Shown here in pieces: positions 9,706 to 17,294 of a DNA stretch of 21,268 nt. The notes beneath the pieces were generated by a model, which saw nothing but the letters and a program-made list of their open reading frames with translations, did not search any database and had not been told where the DNA came from. The DNA is from a virus. The stretch covers positions 1 through 21,268 of the IMG/VR virus record IMGVR_UViG_3300032294_002178; one strand, 5' to 3'. The translations under genes and the position numbers were made by a program. Within the stretch, counting starts at the first letter, position 1; every line of letters begins with the position of its first letter.

Positions 9706-10787
9706 TGGAAGATTTATATAACATTATAATTTCGCCAGAGACAATTAAGGGAGATGTTTCAACAGTAACATATAGTGGTGTTTCTGTAGGGGTCTACTCC
9801 GCTATGACTCAGGTGCTTAGTTCAGGTCCGAACGGTTCGTCTTTATTGACAGGATTGACTATTCCAATTTTAATAAGACAAACTGCGGTAGACGTTGGTT
9901 ATTATAGTCCATTTGATGGAGCGGTGTTACAAAAAGATGTTGTTGCAAATTTTATATTTTCATCAACGACTGAAAATCCTTATGTTTACAACATATATAA
10001 CACATCAAGTGAATTTCAAAAGTTTCTTGACTTATCGGAATATAAAGTAGATTGGGGGGACGGGTCACCAAAACAAACAATTACAGGATATACACCTAAT
10101 TCAATTAGTCATACATATCCAAATGCCGAGGCTCAATATCAAATAGTATTGGAACAATTTAATCCGTGGGGTGTAACAAAAGTTGCTAAGACAGTCACAA
10201 CTCCATATCAGAATGTTGTAATTAATAATCCAAATGGGGAGGCATTTTTCATACCTGCTGGTGGTAATTGGTTGAACACACCTGTGAGTTACGACTATAT
10301 TTTTTCAGGAGATGCGGTTAATGAAATTTCGGCTCAAACGTCAAATAATTTCGTTACAGTTCCATTTACAATATCTGGTATAACTAAGTCAAGATTGACT
10401 GAATTGGCGTTATATGGTACTCCGAAATATCAAACAGGAGTTCCCGTGATTAAGAATGGGCAAATATGGGGAGCTATAAGTGATATGAATCCAATTTTTA
10501 CTGCGTATACTGTTCAAGAAATTAACTACTATGATTATAATGATGGTACAACAATATTTTTTGAACAATCATCAGGATTAACTGAAAATAATTTATCACA
10601 ACGACCAATAACCAAAGAAGAGGTTTTATTAAGAGTTATTGACCAACCACAGATACAAACCAATGTTTTTGTTGAAAGAGGAAAGAATTCTGCATATGAA
10701 AGAATTCAAAGATTAGGTGAGGTTGATAACTTAGGTGACATGATAAATTACGGTTATGGGTTTTTTAATGTTACGAAAAAAGAATAG
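9705..10787 (+). CDS. Structural protein with a PKD-like domain
   Basis: This 360-residue protein contains a PKD-like beta-sandwich at about residues 75-170. The signature is VDWGDGSP at 115-122, then SHTYP at 135-139, a strand with YQIVL, and NPWG, which follows the PKD order of 'WGDG...HTY...Y.V.L...N..G'. PKD domains are non-catalytic adhesion or spacer folds, common in surface proteins of Bacteroidota and in some phage tail proteins. The rest (1-75 and 170-360) is beta-rich and unassigned, and the C-terminal part has several charged helix-like stretches (around 305-345). The start codon overlaps the stop of the upstream gene by one base. A gap of 74 nt follows, so this gene may end a translationally coupled set beginning with the giant protein. 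Exact function is unknown. Confidence 0.8.
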   Translation: MEDLYNIIISPETIKGDVSTVTYSGVSVGVYSAMTQVLSSGPNGSSLLTGLTIPILIRQTAVDVGYYSPFDGAVLQKDVVANFIFSSTTENPYVYNIYNTSSEFQKFLDLSEYKVDWGDGSPKQTITGYTPNSISHTYPNAEAQYQIVLEQFNPWGVTKVAKTVTTPYQNVVINNPNGEAFFIPAGGNWLNTPVSYDYIFSGDAVNEISAQTSNNFVTVPFTISGITKSRLTELALYGTPKYQTGVPVIKNGQIWGAISDMNPIFTAYTVQEINYYDYNDGTTIFFEQSSGLTENNLSQRPITKEEVLLRVIDQPQIQTNVFVERGKNSAYERIQRLGEVDNLGDMINYGYGFFNVTKKE

Positions 10788-10861
10788 AGGGTATTTATGA
10801 TAATATAGAGTTTGTGTAGAAACGGATATAACAAAGTAATAAAAGTAAAAAAAATAAAAAA
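10788..10861 (+). promoter_or_regulatory. Gap with TATTTAT motif and A-rich translation leader
   Basis: This 74-nt gap has GTATTTATGA at 10791-10800, matching the motif seen in the other gaps. It ends in an almost pure A leader (10841-10861) directly before the ATG. The last bases, AAAAAAATAAAAAA plus the start codon, are the same as those before the collagen-like gene at 18381. There is no Shine-Dalgarno. Bacteroidota-type initiation usually relies on A-rich, unstructured leaders instead, so this probably serves as the ribosome entry region. Promoter status is unproven. Confidence 0.45.
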
Positions 10862-11770
10862 ATGGCAATAGGTTCATATGGTACTATAAGACCTTCAGAC
10901 GTAAGTCCTGAAGATGTACAAATAATAATGAATTACACACCATCAAGAGATGTTACGGATAACTTTGTCCTGACTGAACTTGATGCTCAAACGATATTAA
11001 AACCTTATTTTAATAATACCGAGACAGGGGGTAATGCTGGTGTTGAAGTCCTTGGTGGTTTATACAATTTGACTTTACCTGCAGAACAGTTTAATGCACT
11101 TGGATTCTACACACTTTACTTAAGACCTGCTCAAATTAGAACTGTAATCACAGATTGTGGTGTATTAAGCGCTCTCCCTAATGTTAAAGGTATTATAATT
11201 GATATAACTAACGTACCTGTTCAGTATCAAAATAAATTTGTACCTCAAGGATTGGTAGGATTTAGAATTGAGTATTTGAATGCCGACGGGTCTAAAATTC
11301 CTAACTTCTTTAGAGTTGTTACTTCGTCTTTCTTCTGTGAACCAGTTGTTACTAACGAAGTTAACACAACACAAAAATCCGTAAGATATAGATATGTTGA
11401 TGGAACCTCAAATTTAATTTTCTTAACACTATCACCATCATCATCACCAACTAATAAGCCAAACGCCACACCGTTTATTGGACAACCTAGTCAGAATATC
11501 ATTATATCAAACACATTCTTCAATCCTGTAACATTAGAAATTGAAATGGTTGAAAACGATATTTCAACTCTTGCAATTGCACTTTACGGTAATCAGACTA
11601 AGTCTATTGACGATGGTATCTACACAATTTACGATAGTCAAGATAACATCTACAGACAATACAACTTATATGAGATTAGAGACCAATTTAATGCATTATT
11701 GTATGAGGTTAGACAAAGTAGAGGGAATAATATTGATTTCAGTAAAAACTTTACAAATATAACTACTTAA
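10862..11770 (+). CDS. Unrecognised structural protein
   Basis: I cannot name this 302-residue protein. It opens with a polar N-terminus (SYGTIRPSDVSPEDV). A beta-rich region from about 60 to 180 includes LPAEQFNALGFYTLYLRP and VKGIIIDITNVPV. A short Ser/Pro/Asn linker lies near 190-205 (LSPSSSPTNKPNATPF), and the C-terminal domain (about 210-302) ends in a helix. The linker suggests two globular domains. It begins after a fresh A-rich leader, unlike its coupled neighbours upstream, and its stop overlaps the start of the gp7-like gene (TAATG), so it is probably expressed with that gene. This fits a wedge accessory protein, but nothing in the sequence proves it. Confidence 0.78.
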   Translation: MAIGSYGTIRPSDVSPEDVQIIMNYTPSRDVTDNFVLTELDAQTILKPYFNNTETGGNAGVEVLGGLYNLTLPAEQFNALGFYTLYLRPAQIRTVITDCGVLSALPNVKGIIIDITNVPVQYQNKFVPQGLVGFRIEYLNADGSKIPNFFRVVTSSFFCEPVVTNEVNTTQKSVRYRYVDGTSNLIFLTLSPSSSPTNKPNATPFIGQPSQNIIISNTFFNPVTLEIEMVENDISTLAIALYGNQTKSIDDGIYTIYDSQDNIYRQYNLYEIRDQFNALLYEVRQSRGNNIDFSKNFTNITT

Positions 11771-14748
11771 TGGCTACATCGAGAACCAAATATTTTTATC
11801 CACCTAGACCAGGAAGTGGTGCGGGTACATTTTCCGACAACATTGTGGGTTTACAAACTGTTGAAGGTGGTGGACTTACGCAAGGAAATTTTGAGTTTAC
11901 AACAGGTGTGACTGAAAAGGTTAACAGAAAATTCAACGTAGGTGCGTTCTCAGAACCTATCTCGTTGGAGATGTTGAACATTGACAGTTTAGATGAAAGT
12001 AGAAGAATTCTGTCGACTCAATTCAGAGTATATCCTAACTATGATATTAGTCAAGTTTTGAATTTTTCAATGTACGGTTCATTGGCTAAAAGATTCAGTG
12101 TGTCAATTACTCAAATAATTAATTATTTTCCTGCTTCTTTGGATGTTGTATTTAATGCAAATGACTATACAACAGGAAATACTGCAATCAATATTTCATA
12201 TGATGTACAAAATGACGAAACTTATTTTCAAGTTGATGTAAATAGGATTAACAATCCATTTGATATAGACTACTCTTTAAGTGCCTCAACAAACATTTCC
12301 GTCAGAGAATTACAAGTTTCACCTTATAGAAATTTATATGCTACCTATTTAGATTACTGTATTAGTATAAATGATAACATATATAATGTATTATCATTTA
12401 CTCCATCAGAAACTTTATCTTCGGGTTATTTAACATTTTATGTGTCAGGTGCTCCTTTTGGAACAACTGCAACAACAATTGAAGACGACTTTCAAATTAG
12501 ACCAAACGATTTTATAGTAGATAAAGTATTTGCCGAGACATTTGATGAGGTTCAAAAGTTTTTAGTTAATAGATTAATTAGACCTGAATATACTGCAATA
12601 TTCCAAGTACCTCAACAAAATGAGTATGGACAAACTTATACGGATTATCAACAAGTGACTTGGCCAAAAGATGGTCCTTGGAATTTAGACATTAGTTCTT
12701 TCTTGTTTGATGCGTATTTGGAACAAGTTCAAGCTATCGCACTGAATTTAGATGAGTTCAAAACCAACTTAATTTCAAGATTTTTAGTTACTGATTCATT
12801 GAAAGAATTTGATACCTTGGGTCAAAAAGTTGAGAAAATATTCCAAATTTATGGTAGAAGTTTTGACCAAATAAAACAATTTGTGGATGGATTGGCTTAT
12901 ATGACCTCGGTTAATTACAATCCTTCAAATGATATACCATCAGAATTATTGGTTAACTTAGCCAGAACTCTAGGCTGGACATCAAATTTTTCACCAATAA
13001 CTAACGAGGATTTCTTGGGGTCAGTCTTTGGTAACACAAACACTCCAACTTATCCTGGTTATGCAAGAGCCCTGACACCAACTGAGTTGAATTATGCGTT
13101 TTATAGAAATTTAATATTAAACGCTTCATATTTGTTCAAGTCTAAAGGAACAAGAAGGTCCATTGAATTTTTATTAAGATTGATTGGGGCTCCCGATTCA
13201 TTAATAGAATTTAATGAACACATTTATTTAGCTGACCAAAAAATTAATTTAGACCAATTTTATACCCAATGGGCTCAAATATCTGGTGGAACATATGTAC
13301 AACAAAGTCCAAGTTATTTACCTAACGATACGTTTAAAGTTAAAGGACAATTATTTACTGCATTTACATCGACATCATCTTATGAAGATACTAGCATCAG
13401 ATTAGTTGATTATCCAATGGACGCTGAAGGTTACCCAAGAGCTCCACTTAATACTGAGACTTATTTTTTCCAAATAGGTTCTGGTTGGTATGAAGAAACT
13501 CCACAACATAGAAGTCCTGACGAGGTGGTTCTTACAGGTGCTGTTTTCACAGGTCAAAATTTTGATATTCAAACACAATTAATGCCATTTACCTATGGTC
13601 AAACGTATTTAAATAGATTTAGAAATTTTCCATTCATGAATGAAGGTTTTAAACTTCAAAAAGTTGTGGACAATAATAAGTCATGGTTACAAGATGACAA
13701 CAAAATCAGAGTGTCAACTCAAGGTGATTATAATGCATACTACTTTGTTGATAACGAAAAATTAGTACTGAATGTTAAGAATCTTGATTTATTTTTGAAT
13801 CCTGCTCAAGGTATTGTTTACGATGTGTGGGACGAATCTAGAAGATATGACTATCCGATACCTGAATCAGGTTTTACTGTCGGATATCCCGTACCAGGTG
13901 GTGTAGATTCAACATATATTAATCCTGAACCAAAGAAAAAAACATTCTTTGAATTTTCTCAAACATTTTGGGAAAACATGATTAACGTTAGAAACAGACA
14001 ATACATCACTGATGGTAAAACTGGTGGTTATCCTACATTACAATCTATATTTTGGAAATATATTCAGTCACAACAAACTGTTGGATTACCGAATAACCAA
14101 TATACTTACCAAAAGTTGATTGATTATGTTAATGGGATTGGACCTTATTGGTTGAAGTTAGTAGAACAAATGATACCTGCAACAACCATTTGGCAAGGAG
14201 GAGTTAAATTGGAAAACAATGTTTTCAATAAACAAAAATTTGTTTATAGAAGACAAAGAGGTTGTCAATTTATACCAGTCCCTGTGGACCCATGTTATAT
14301 TATATCAAATATATTTGATTATACATGTTCAACTGAATATGTAGACTTCTTTATTTATCCATGGTTGAATGGTGATGTAACTGTGTCTAATTTCAGTAGT
14401 ATATTAGTTAACCGAGTAAACAACATGTTGGCATCAAGCGGATTAACATTGAGCCAGTGTGTTGAAAGTTCAATTTCAACAACTTGGTATGTTGATTTGA
14501 AAGTTGGAAATGAAACTATTATTCAAAATTCTTTCTATAGTGGATTTGGACTAACTGACGTGCCAACAAATTCTCAATGGAGAAACGCTTTAATTAATTA
14601 TTTACCAAATATGTATGAATATGGCTACACATATTTCTTAAATGGTAATACATTAACCATAACTAACTTAACTTGCCAACCTCAAAATTTACAAGAAACA
14701 GTATTTTTGAATGTTGGGATAAATATTGATATAGATTGTACTAACTAA
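11770..14748 (+). CDS. GpI/gp7-like baseplate wedge protein with C-terminal adaptor domain
   Basis: This 992-residue protein carries a signature of the phage tail protein I class (P2 GpI, structurally equivalent to part of T4 gp7). A helical region at about 328-410 contains the NDIPSELLVNLARTLGW segment. Residues 443-475 contain YRNLILNASYLFKSKGTRR followed by SIEFLLRLIGAP, matching the class pattern of a helix with 'KGT...I...L...G'. In contractile tails this protein links gp6/GpJ and the peripheral fibre network. The N-terminal 320 residues are beta-rich and unassigned. The middle (500-860) is also unassigned. The C-terminal roughly 119 residues (874-992) look homologous to the end of the next protein. 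The start overlaps the previous stop by one base, and the next gene begins 2 nt after the stop. Confidence is high for a tail structural protein, moderate for gp7 equivalence. Confidence 0.8.
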   Translation: MATSRTKYFYPPRPGSGAGTFSDNIVGLQTVEGGGLTQGNFEFTTGVTEKVNRKFNVGAFSEPISLEMLNIDSLDESRRILSTQFRVYPNYDISQVLNFSMYGSLAKRFSVSITQIINYFPASLDVVFNANDYTTGNTAINISYDVQNDETYFQVDVNRINNPFDIDYSLSASTNISVRELQVSPYRNLYATYLDYCISINDNIYNVLSFTPSETLSSGYLTFYVSGAPFGTTATTIEDDFQIRPNDFIVDKVFAETFDEVQKFLVNRLIRPEYTAIFQVPQQNEYGQTYTDYQQVTWPKDGPWNLDISSFLFDAYLEQVQAIALNLDEFKTNLISRFLVTDSLKEFDTLGQKVEKIFQIYGRSFDQIKQFVDGLAYMTSVNYNPSNDIPSELLVNLARTLGWTSNFSPITNEDFLGSVFGNTNTPTYPGYARALTPTELNYAFYRNLILNASYLFKSKGTRRSIEFLLRLIGAPDSLIEFNEHIYLADQKINLDQFYTQWAQISGGTYVQQSPSYLPNDTFKVKGQLFTAFTSTSSYEDTSIRLVDYPMDAEGYPRAPLNTETYFFQIGSGWYEETPQHRSPDEVVLTGAVFTGQNFDIQTQLMPFTYGQTYLNRFRNFPFMNEGFKLQKVVDNNKSWLQDDNKIRVSTQGDYNAYYFVDNEKLVLNVKNLDLFLNPAQGIVYDVWDESRRYDYPIPESGFTVGYPVPGGVDSTYINPEPKKKTFFEFSQTFWENMINVRNRQYITDGKTGGYPTLQSIFWKYIQSQQTVGLPNNQYTYQKLIDYVNGIGPYWLKLVEQMIPATTIWQGGVKLENNVFNKQKFVYRRQRGCQFIPVPVDPCYIISNIFDYTCSTEYVDFFIYPWLNGDVTVSNFSSILVNRVNNMLASSGLTLSQCVESSISTTWYVDLKVGNETIIQNSFYSGFGLTDVPTNSQWRNALINYLPNMYEYGYTYFLNGNTLTITNLTCQPQNLQETVFLNVGINIDIDCTN

Positions 14749-14750
14749 GA

Positions 14751-16883
14751 ATGGCAGATTTTAATTATATTGTATCGGTTACAGGTGATTGTCAATCAAA
14801 TTCATCTGGGGCGATGTCATTGTTTTATTCAGGGGGTACTCCACCGTATACTACTGAGTGGGCTGCGCCTTTTTTATCTTACACTGCAACAACCAATCCT
14901 GCTTTTCTAGGTTCATTGAGCGCTAATACCTATGTTCTTAGGGTTAATGATAGTACATTACCAATCAACCAAGAATTTTTTATTAACGTACCAATTTCAA
15001 GTGGGATTTGCTCAAGTATTACCGCAGTACAAGGTACGACTTGTTCTTTAAACAATGGTTCAGTTACTGGTACATCTACATCTGAATTTTCGTCAACAAA
15101 CTATTATCTTTATTTTGCGGATAATACTTACATCACTTCTGCAACAACTAATACATCATATGTTACGTTTGATAATTTGACTGCGGGAACTTATTATATG
15201 ACAGTTGAAGATTTAGGAGGATGTTCTGGTACAACTTCTGATTTCATTGTTGAAGGTTCGAACCCATTAAGTTATGGTTTATACGTTGTACCTAATTCGA
15301 GTTGTGGAGGCTTTCCCATAGGTAAAATATTTGTAACAGGTGTAACAGGACATGCACCATTTACTTATTTATGGAATACAGGACAATCAGGGAGTACTAT
15401 TACGGGATTAACAAGTGGGAGTTATTCAGTTCAAGTTACCGACAATTTCGGTTGTTCATTAACCCAAGAGGGTTATGTTGCTGATGTAAATTCAATTGGT
15501 TTAAGACCATTTCAAGCAACACAACCTAGTTGTTTTTCATCTAATGGTACAATAACAGTCCAAATTACGGGGGGTACTGCACCATATTACTATTCTGCAT
15601 CTACAGGAAATATTTTTGTAGGTTACCCTCAAACATGGACATTGTCAGGTTTATCCGCAGGTCAGTATAACTTCCAAGTTACAGATGCCGCACTATGTAC
15701 TGTTGTTGGAGGAACAACACTAGAAACACCTCAAGGTATTTCATCTCTAAACATAAACGCTCAGGGTTCAACTTGTTCAAGTTCAGGAGGTTCAATAACA
15801 GTATCAGTTATCGGAGGAACAACACCATATGTCTACACTTTGATAAAACCAAATGGAGACACGGTTAATGTTAATAATACACAAACAACTCAAGTATTTT
15901 CAAATTTATCAACAGGCACTTATACTGTAGTAGTTCAGGATGCGGTGGGATGTTCGTTCATGCAAGAAGTAACATTATACGCGACAAATACTTTTACAAT
16001 TTCAACACAAACCACAGGAACAACTTGTAATCAAAATAATGGTTCGGTTTTAGTAACAAAAACTTCAGGTGGAACTTCACCTTTTACATATACATTAGAT
16101 GGTAATGTAAGTGTATTAAATACTGAATTATCTGCAGTTACATTTAATAACGTTCTTGGTGGACAACACACAGTTACTGTTTCAGATGCGACGGGTTGTA
16201 CTCAAACAACACAAGTATATGTCAACCAAAGTGTGCCTTTAGATTTTATATTATATACTACATCTTGTGGAACTGGTTCAAATGGAAGTCTAACTTCATT
16301 CATATCTTCAGGTACACCTCCATATACATTCAATTGGTCAAGTAATATACCAAACAATCCACAAAAAATTCAAATTACAGGATTAACTGCTGGTACTTAT
16401 AGTTTGACTGTCGTTGATGATGCAGGTTGTTCATTAAAAAGAACAAGCATTATTGATTGTGATGCCACGTATGTTTCATACCAAACTTACATAATGGGGT
16501 CTGAAAAATTCAATGTTGAAACATTGACTAAGTATGGTTTATCTCAAATGTTGAATGAAGGGTTTAATGATTTGACCTCAGGTAATACAAGTTGTAGTTT
16601 AGTCTCCGCCACATTCGGAGTTACAGTTTCTGTAAACCCTTTGGGTTCAACTACAAGTTCAAACTTTTTCACTTCAACATCGTTAGTTAGTGCGCCAACT
16701 GACAATCAATATTATGACACAGTGAAAAATTTATTGAGTTCAATATCGGGTATCGGAAATATAATTATTGACGATTCCAATAACCAAATAACTATTGAAA
16801 CAAATCCTGGAAATACGACATTAAACGGACAAGAAATTGTTGTGGATTTAACGATAGTTTATGACATTATGTGTATATCATGA
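14751..16883 (+). CDS. SprB-repeat adhesin-like virion protein
   Basis: This 710-residue protein has about seven tandem repeats of 70-85 residues in positions 1-565. They share the SprB-type pattern: a Cys near the start, an 'NG.I.V' strand, 'GGT.PY.Y.W', then 'L.AGTY.V.V.D..GC'. Clear examples are GGTPPYTTEW (28-37), HAPFTYLWNTG (about 201-211), GGTAPYYYS (near 274), GGTTPYVYT (near 355), GGTSPFTYT (near 440) and SGTPPYTFNWS (near 521). Such repeats are known from SprB, the mobile gliding adhesin of flavobacteria. There is no signal peptide or type IX secretion C-terminal domain, so a virion protein is more likely than a secreted one. Residues 586-710 form a different domain that resembles the C-terminus of the gp7-like protein upstream. 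The first and second repeats are degenerate. It probably projects from the baseplate as an adhesin; that role is inferred. Confidence 0.85.
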   Translation: MADFNYIVSVTGDCQSNSSGAMSLFYSGGTPPYTTEWAAPFLSYTATTNPAFLGSLSANTYVLRVNDSTLPINQEFFINVPISSGICSSITAVQGTTCSLNNGSVTGTSTSEFSSTNYYLYFADNTYITSATTNTSYVTFDNLTAGTYYMTVEDLGGCSGTTSDFIVEGSNPLSYGLYVVPNSSCGGFPIGKIFVTGVTGHAPFTYLWNTGQSGSTITGLTSGSYSVQVTDNFGCSLTQEGYVADVNSIGLRPFQATQPSCFSSNGTITVQITGGTAPYYYSASTGNIFVGYPQTWTLSGLSAGQYNFQVTDAALCTVVGGTTLETPQGISSLNINAQGSTCSSSGGSITVSVIGGTTPYVYTLIKPNGDTVNVNNTQTTQVFSNLSTGTYTVVVQDAVGCSFMQEVTLYATNTFTISTQTTGTTCNQNNGSVLVTKTSGGTSPFTYTLDGNVSVLNTELSAVTFNNVLGGQHTVTVSDATGCTQTTQVYVNQSVPLDFILYTTSCGTGSNGSLTSFISSGTPPYTFNWSSNIPNNPQKIQITGLTAGTYSLTVVDDAGCSLKRTSIIDCDATYVSYQTYIMGSEKFNVETLTKYGLSQMLNEGFNDLTSGNTSCSLVSATFGVTVSVNPLGSTTSSNFFTSTSLVSAPTDNQYYDTVKNLLSSISGIGNIIIDDSNNQITIETNPGNTTLNGQEIVVDLTIVYDIMCIS

Positions 16884-17176
16884 TACAAGTAAGGATAACA
16901 AGTATTTCGGGGGGTACAGACCCAATTAGTGTTTATATTGCTGATGTTTACGGTAATAATAAATCTTTCCTTGGAACAATTTCTTCGGGGGTGCCACCTA
17001 CCGTTGCATATAATTCGGTGATACCTGCTATATTTCAAACTGCTCCTGAAATCATGTTAATACTTACAGATTCTTTAGGTTGTGAAGTCTTCCAAATTTT
17101 AGATTGTACATTTGGATGTGCATTTGAAATTACTATAGAGTTAGCATCTTGTGTTGTAAATATGACAATTCAATAA
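16880..17176 (+). CDS. Small beta-domain protein related to the N-terminus of the next gene
   Basis: This 98-residue protein starts at an ATG that overlaps the previous stop as ATGA. A GTG three codons upstream (16871) is possible but less likely. Three parts are visible: a strand-rich unit IQVRITSIS...ISVYIAD (2-22) with L.....SGVPP (31-40); a unit MLILTDSLGCEVFQILDC (59-76) ending TFGC; and the beginning of another unit, FEITIELAS (82-90), that stops soon after. The same modules in another order start the 352 aa protein downstream ([30 protein letters not shown]). It therefore looks like a short member, or a shortened copy, of a modular family. There is no signal peptide. The function is unknown, probably a virion appendage or accessory. 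Confidence 0.65.
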   Translation: MIQVRITSISGGTDPISVYIADVYGNNKSFLGTISSGVPPTVAYNSVIPAIFQTAPEIMLILTDSLGCEVFQILDCTFGCAFEITIELASCVVNMTIQ

Positions 17177-17294
17177 CTTTAGATTCAACAATTACTGCTA
17201 CGAATTTTAAAGATAATCACATTGTAAAAAATCTTTTCTGATTGAGTTTTAATGAATTCTATTGGTCGTGGTATTTATTTAATAAAAACTGCGG
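17177..17294. promoter_or_regulatory. Intergenic gap with TATTTAT motif, weak hairpin and possible coding remnant
   Basis: This 118-nt gap has no complete gene. AAAGAT (17209-17214) can pair with ATCTTT (17231-17236), followed only by a short T run, so it is at best a weak terminator. GTATTTATTT at 17271-17280 lies 14 nt before the next ATG and matches motifs in the other gaps. In a frame two bases on from the upstream gene, codons run open to a TGA at 17239-17241 and encode a protein-like stretch (SITLDSTITATNF), which could be a remnant. Confidence 0.35.

Noticed and set aside
17209-17236. Rho-independent terminator in the 17177-17294 gap
   Set aside because: The stem is only 6 bp, AT-rich, with a 16-nt loop and no proper T-tract, so it is not reported as a terminator.
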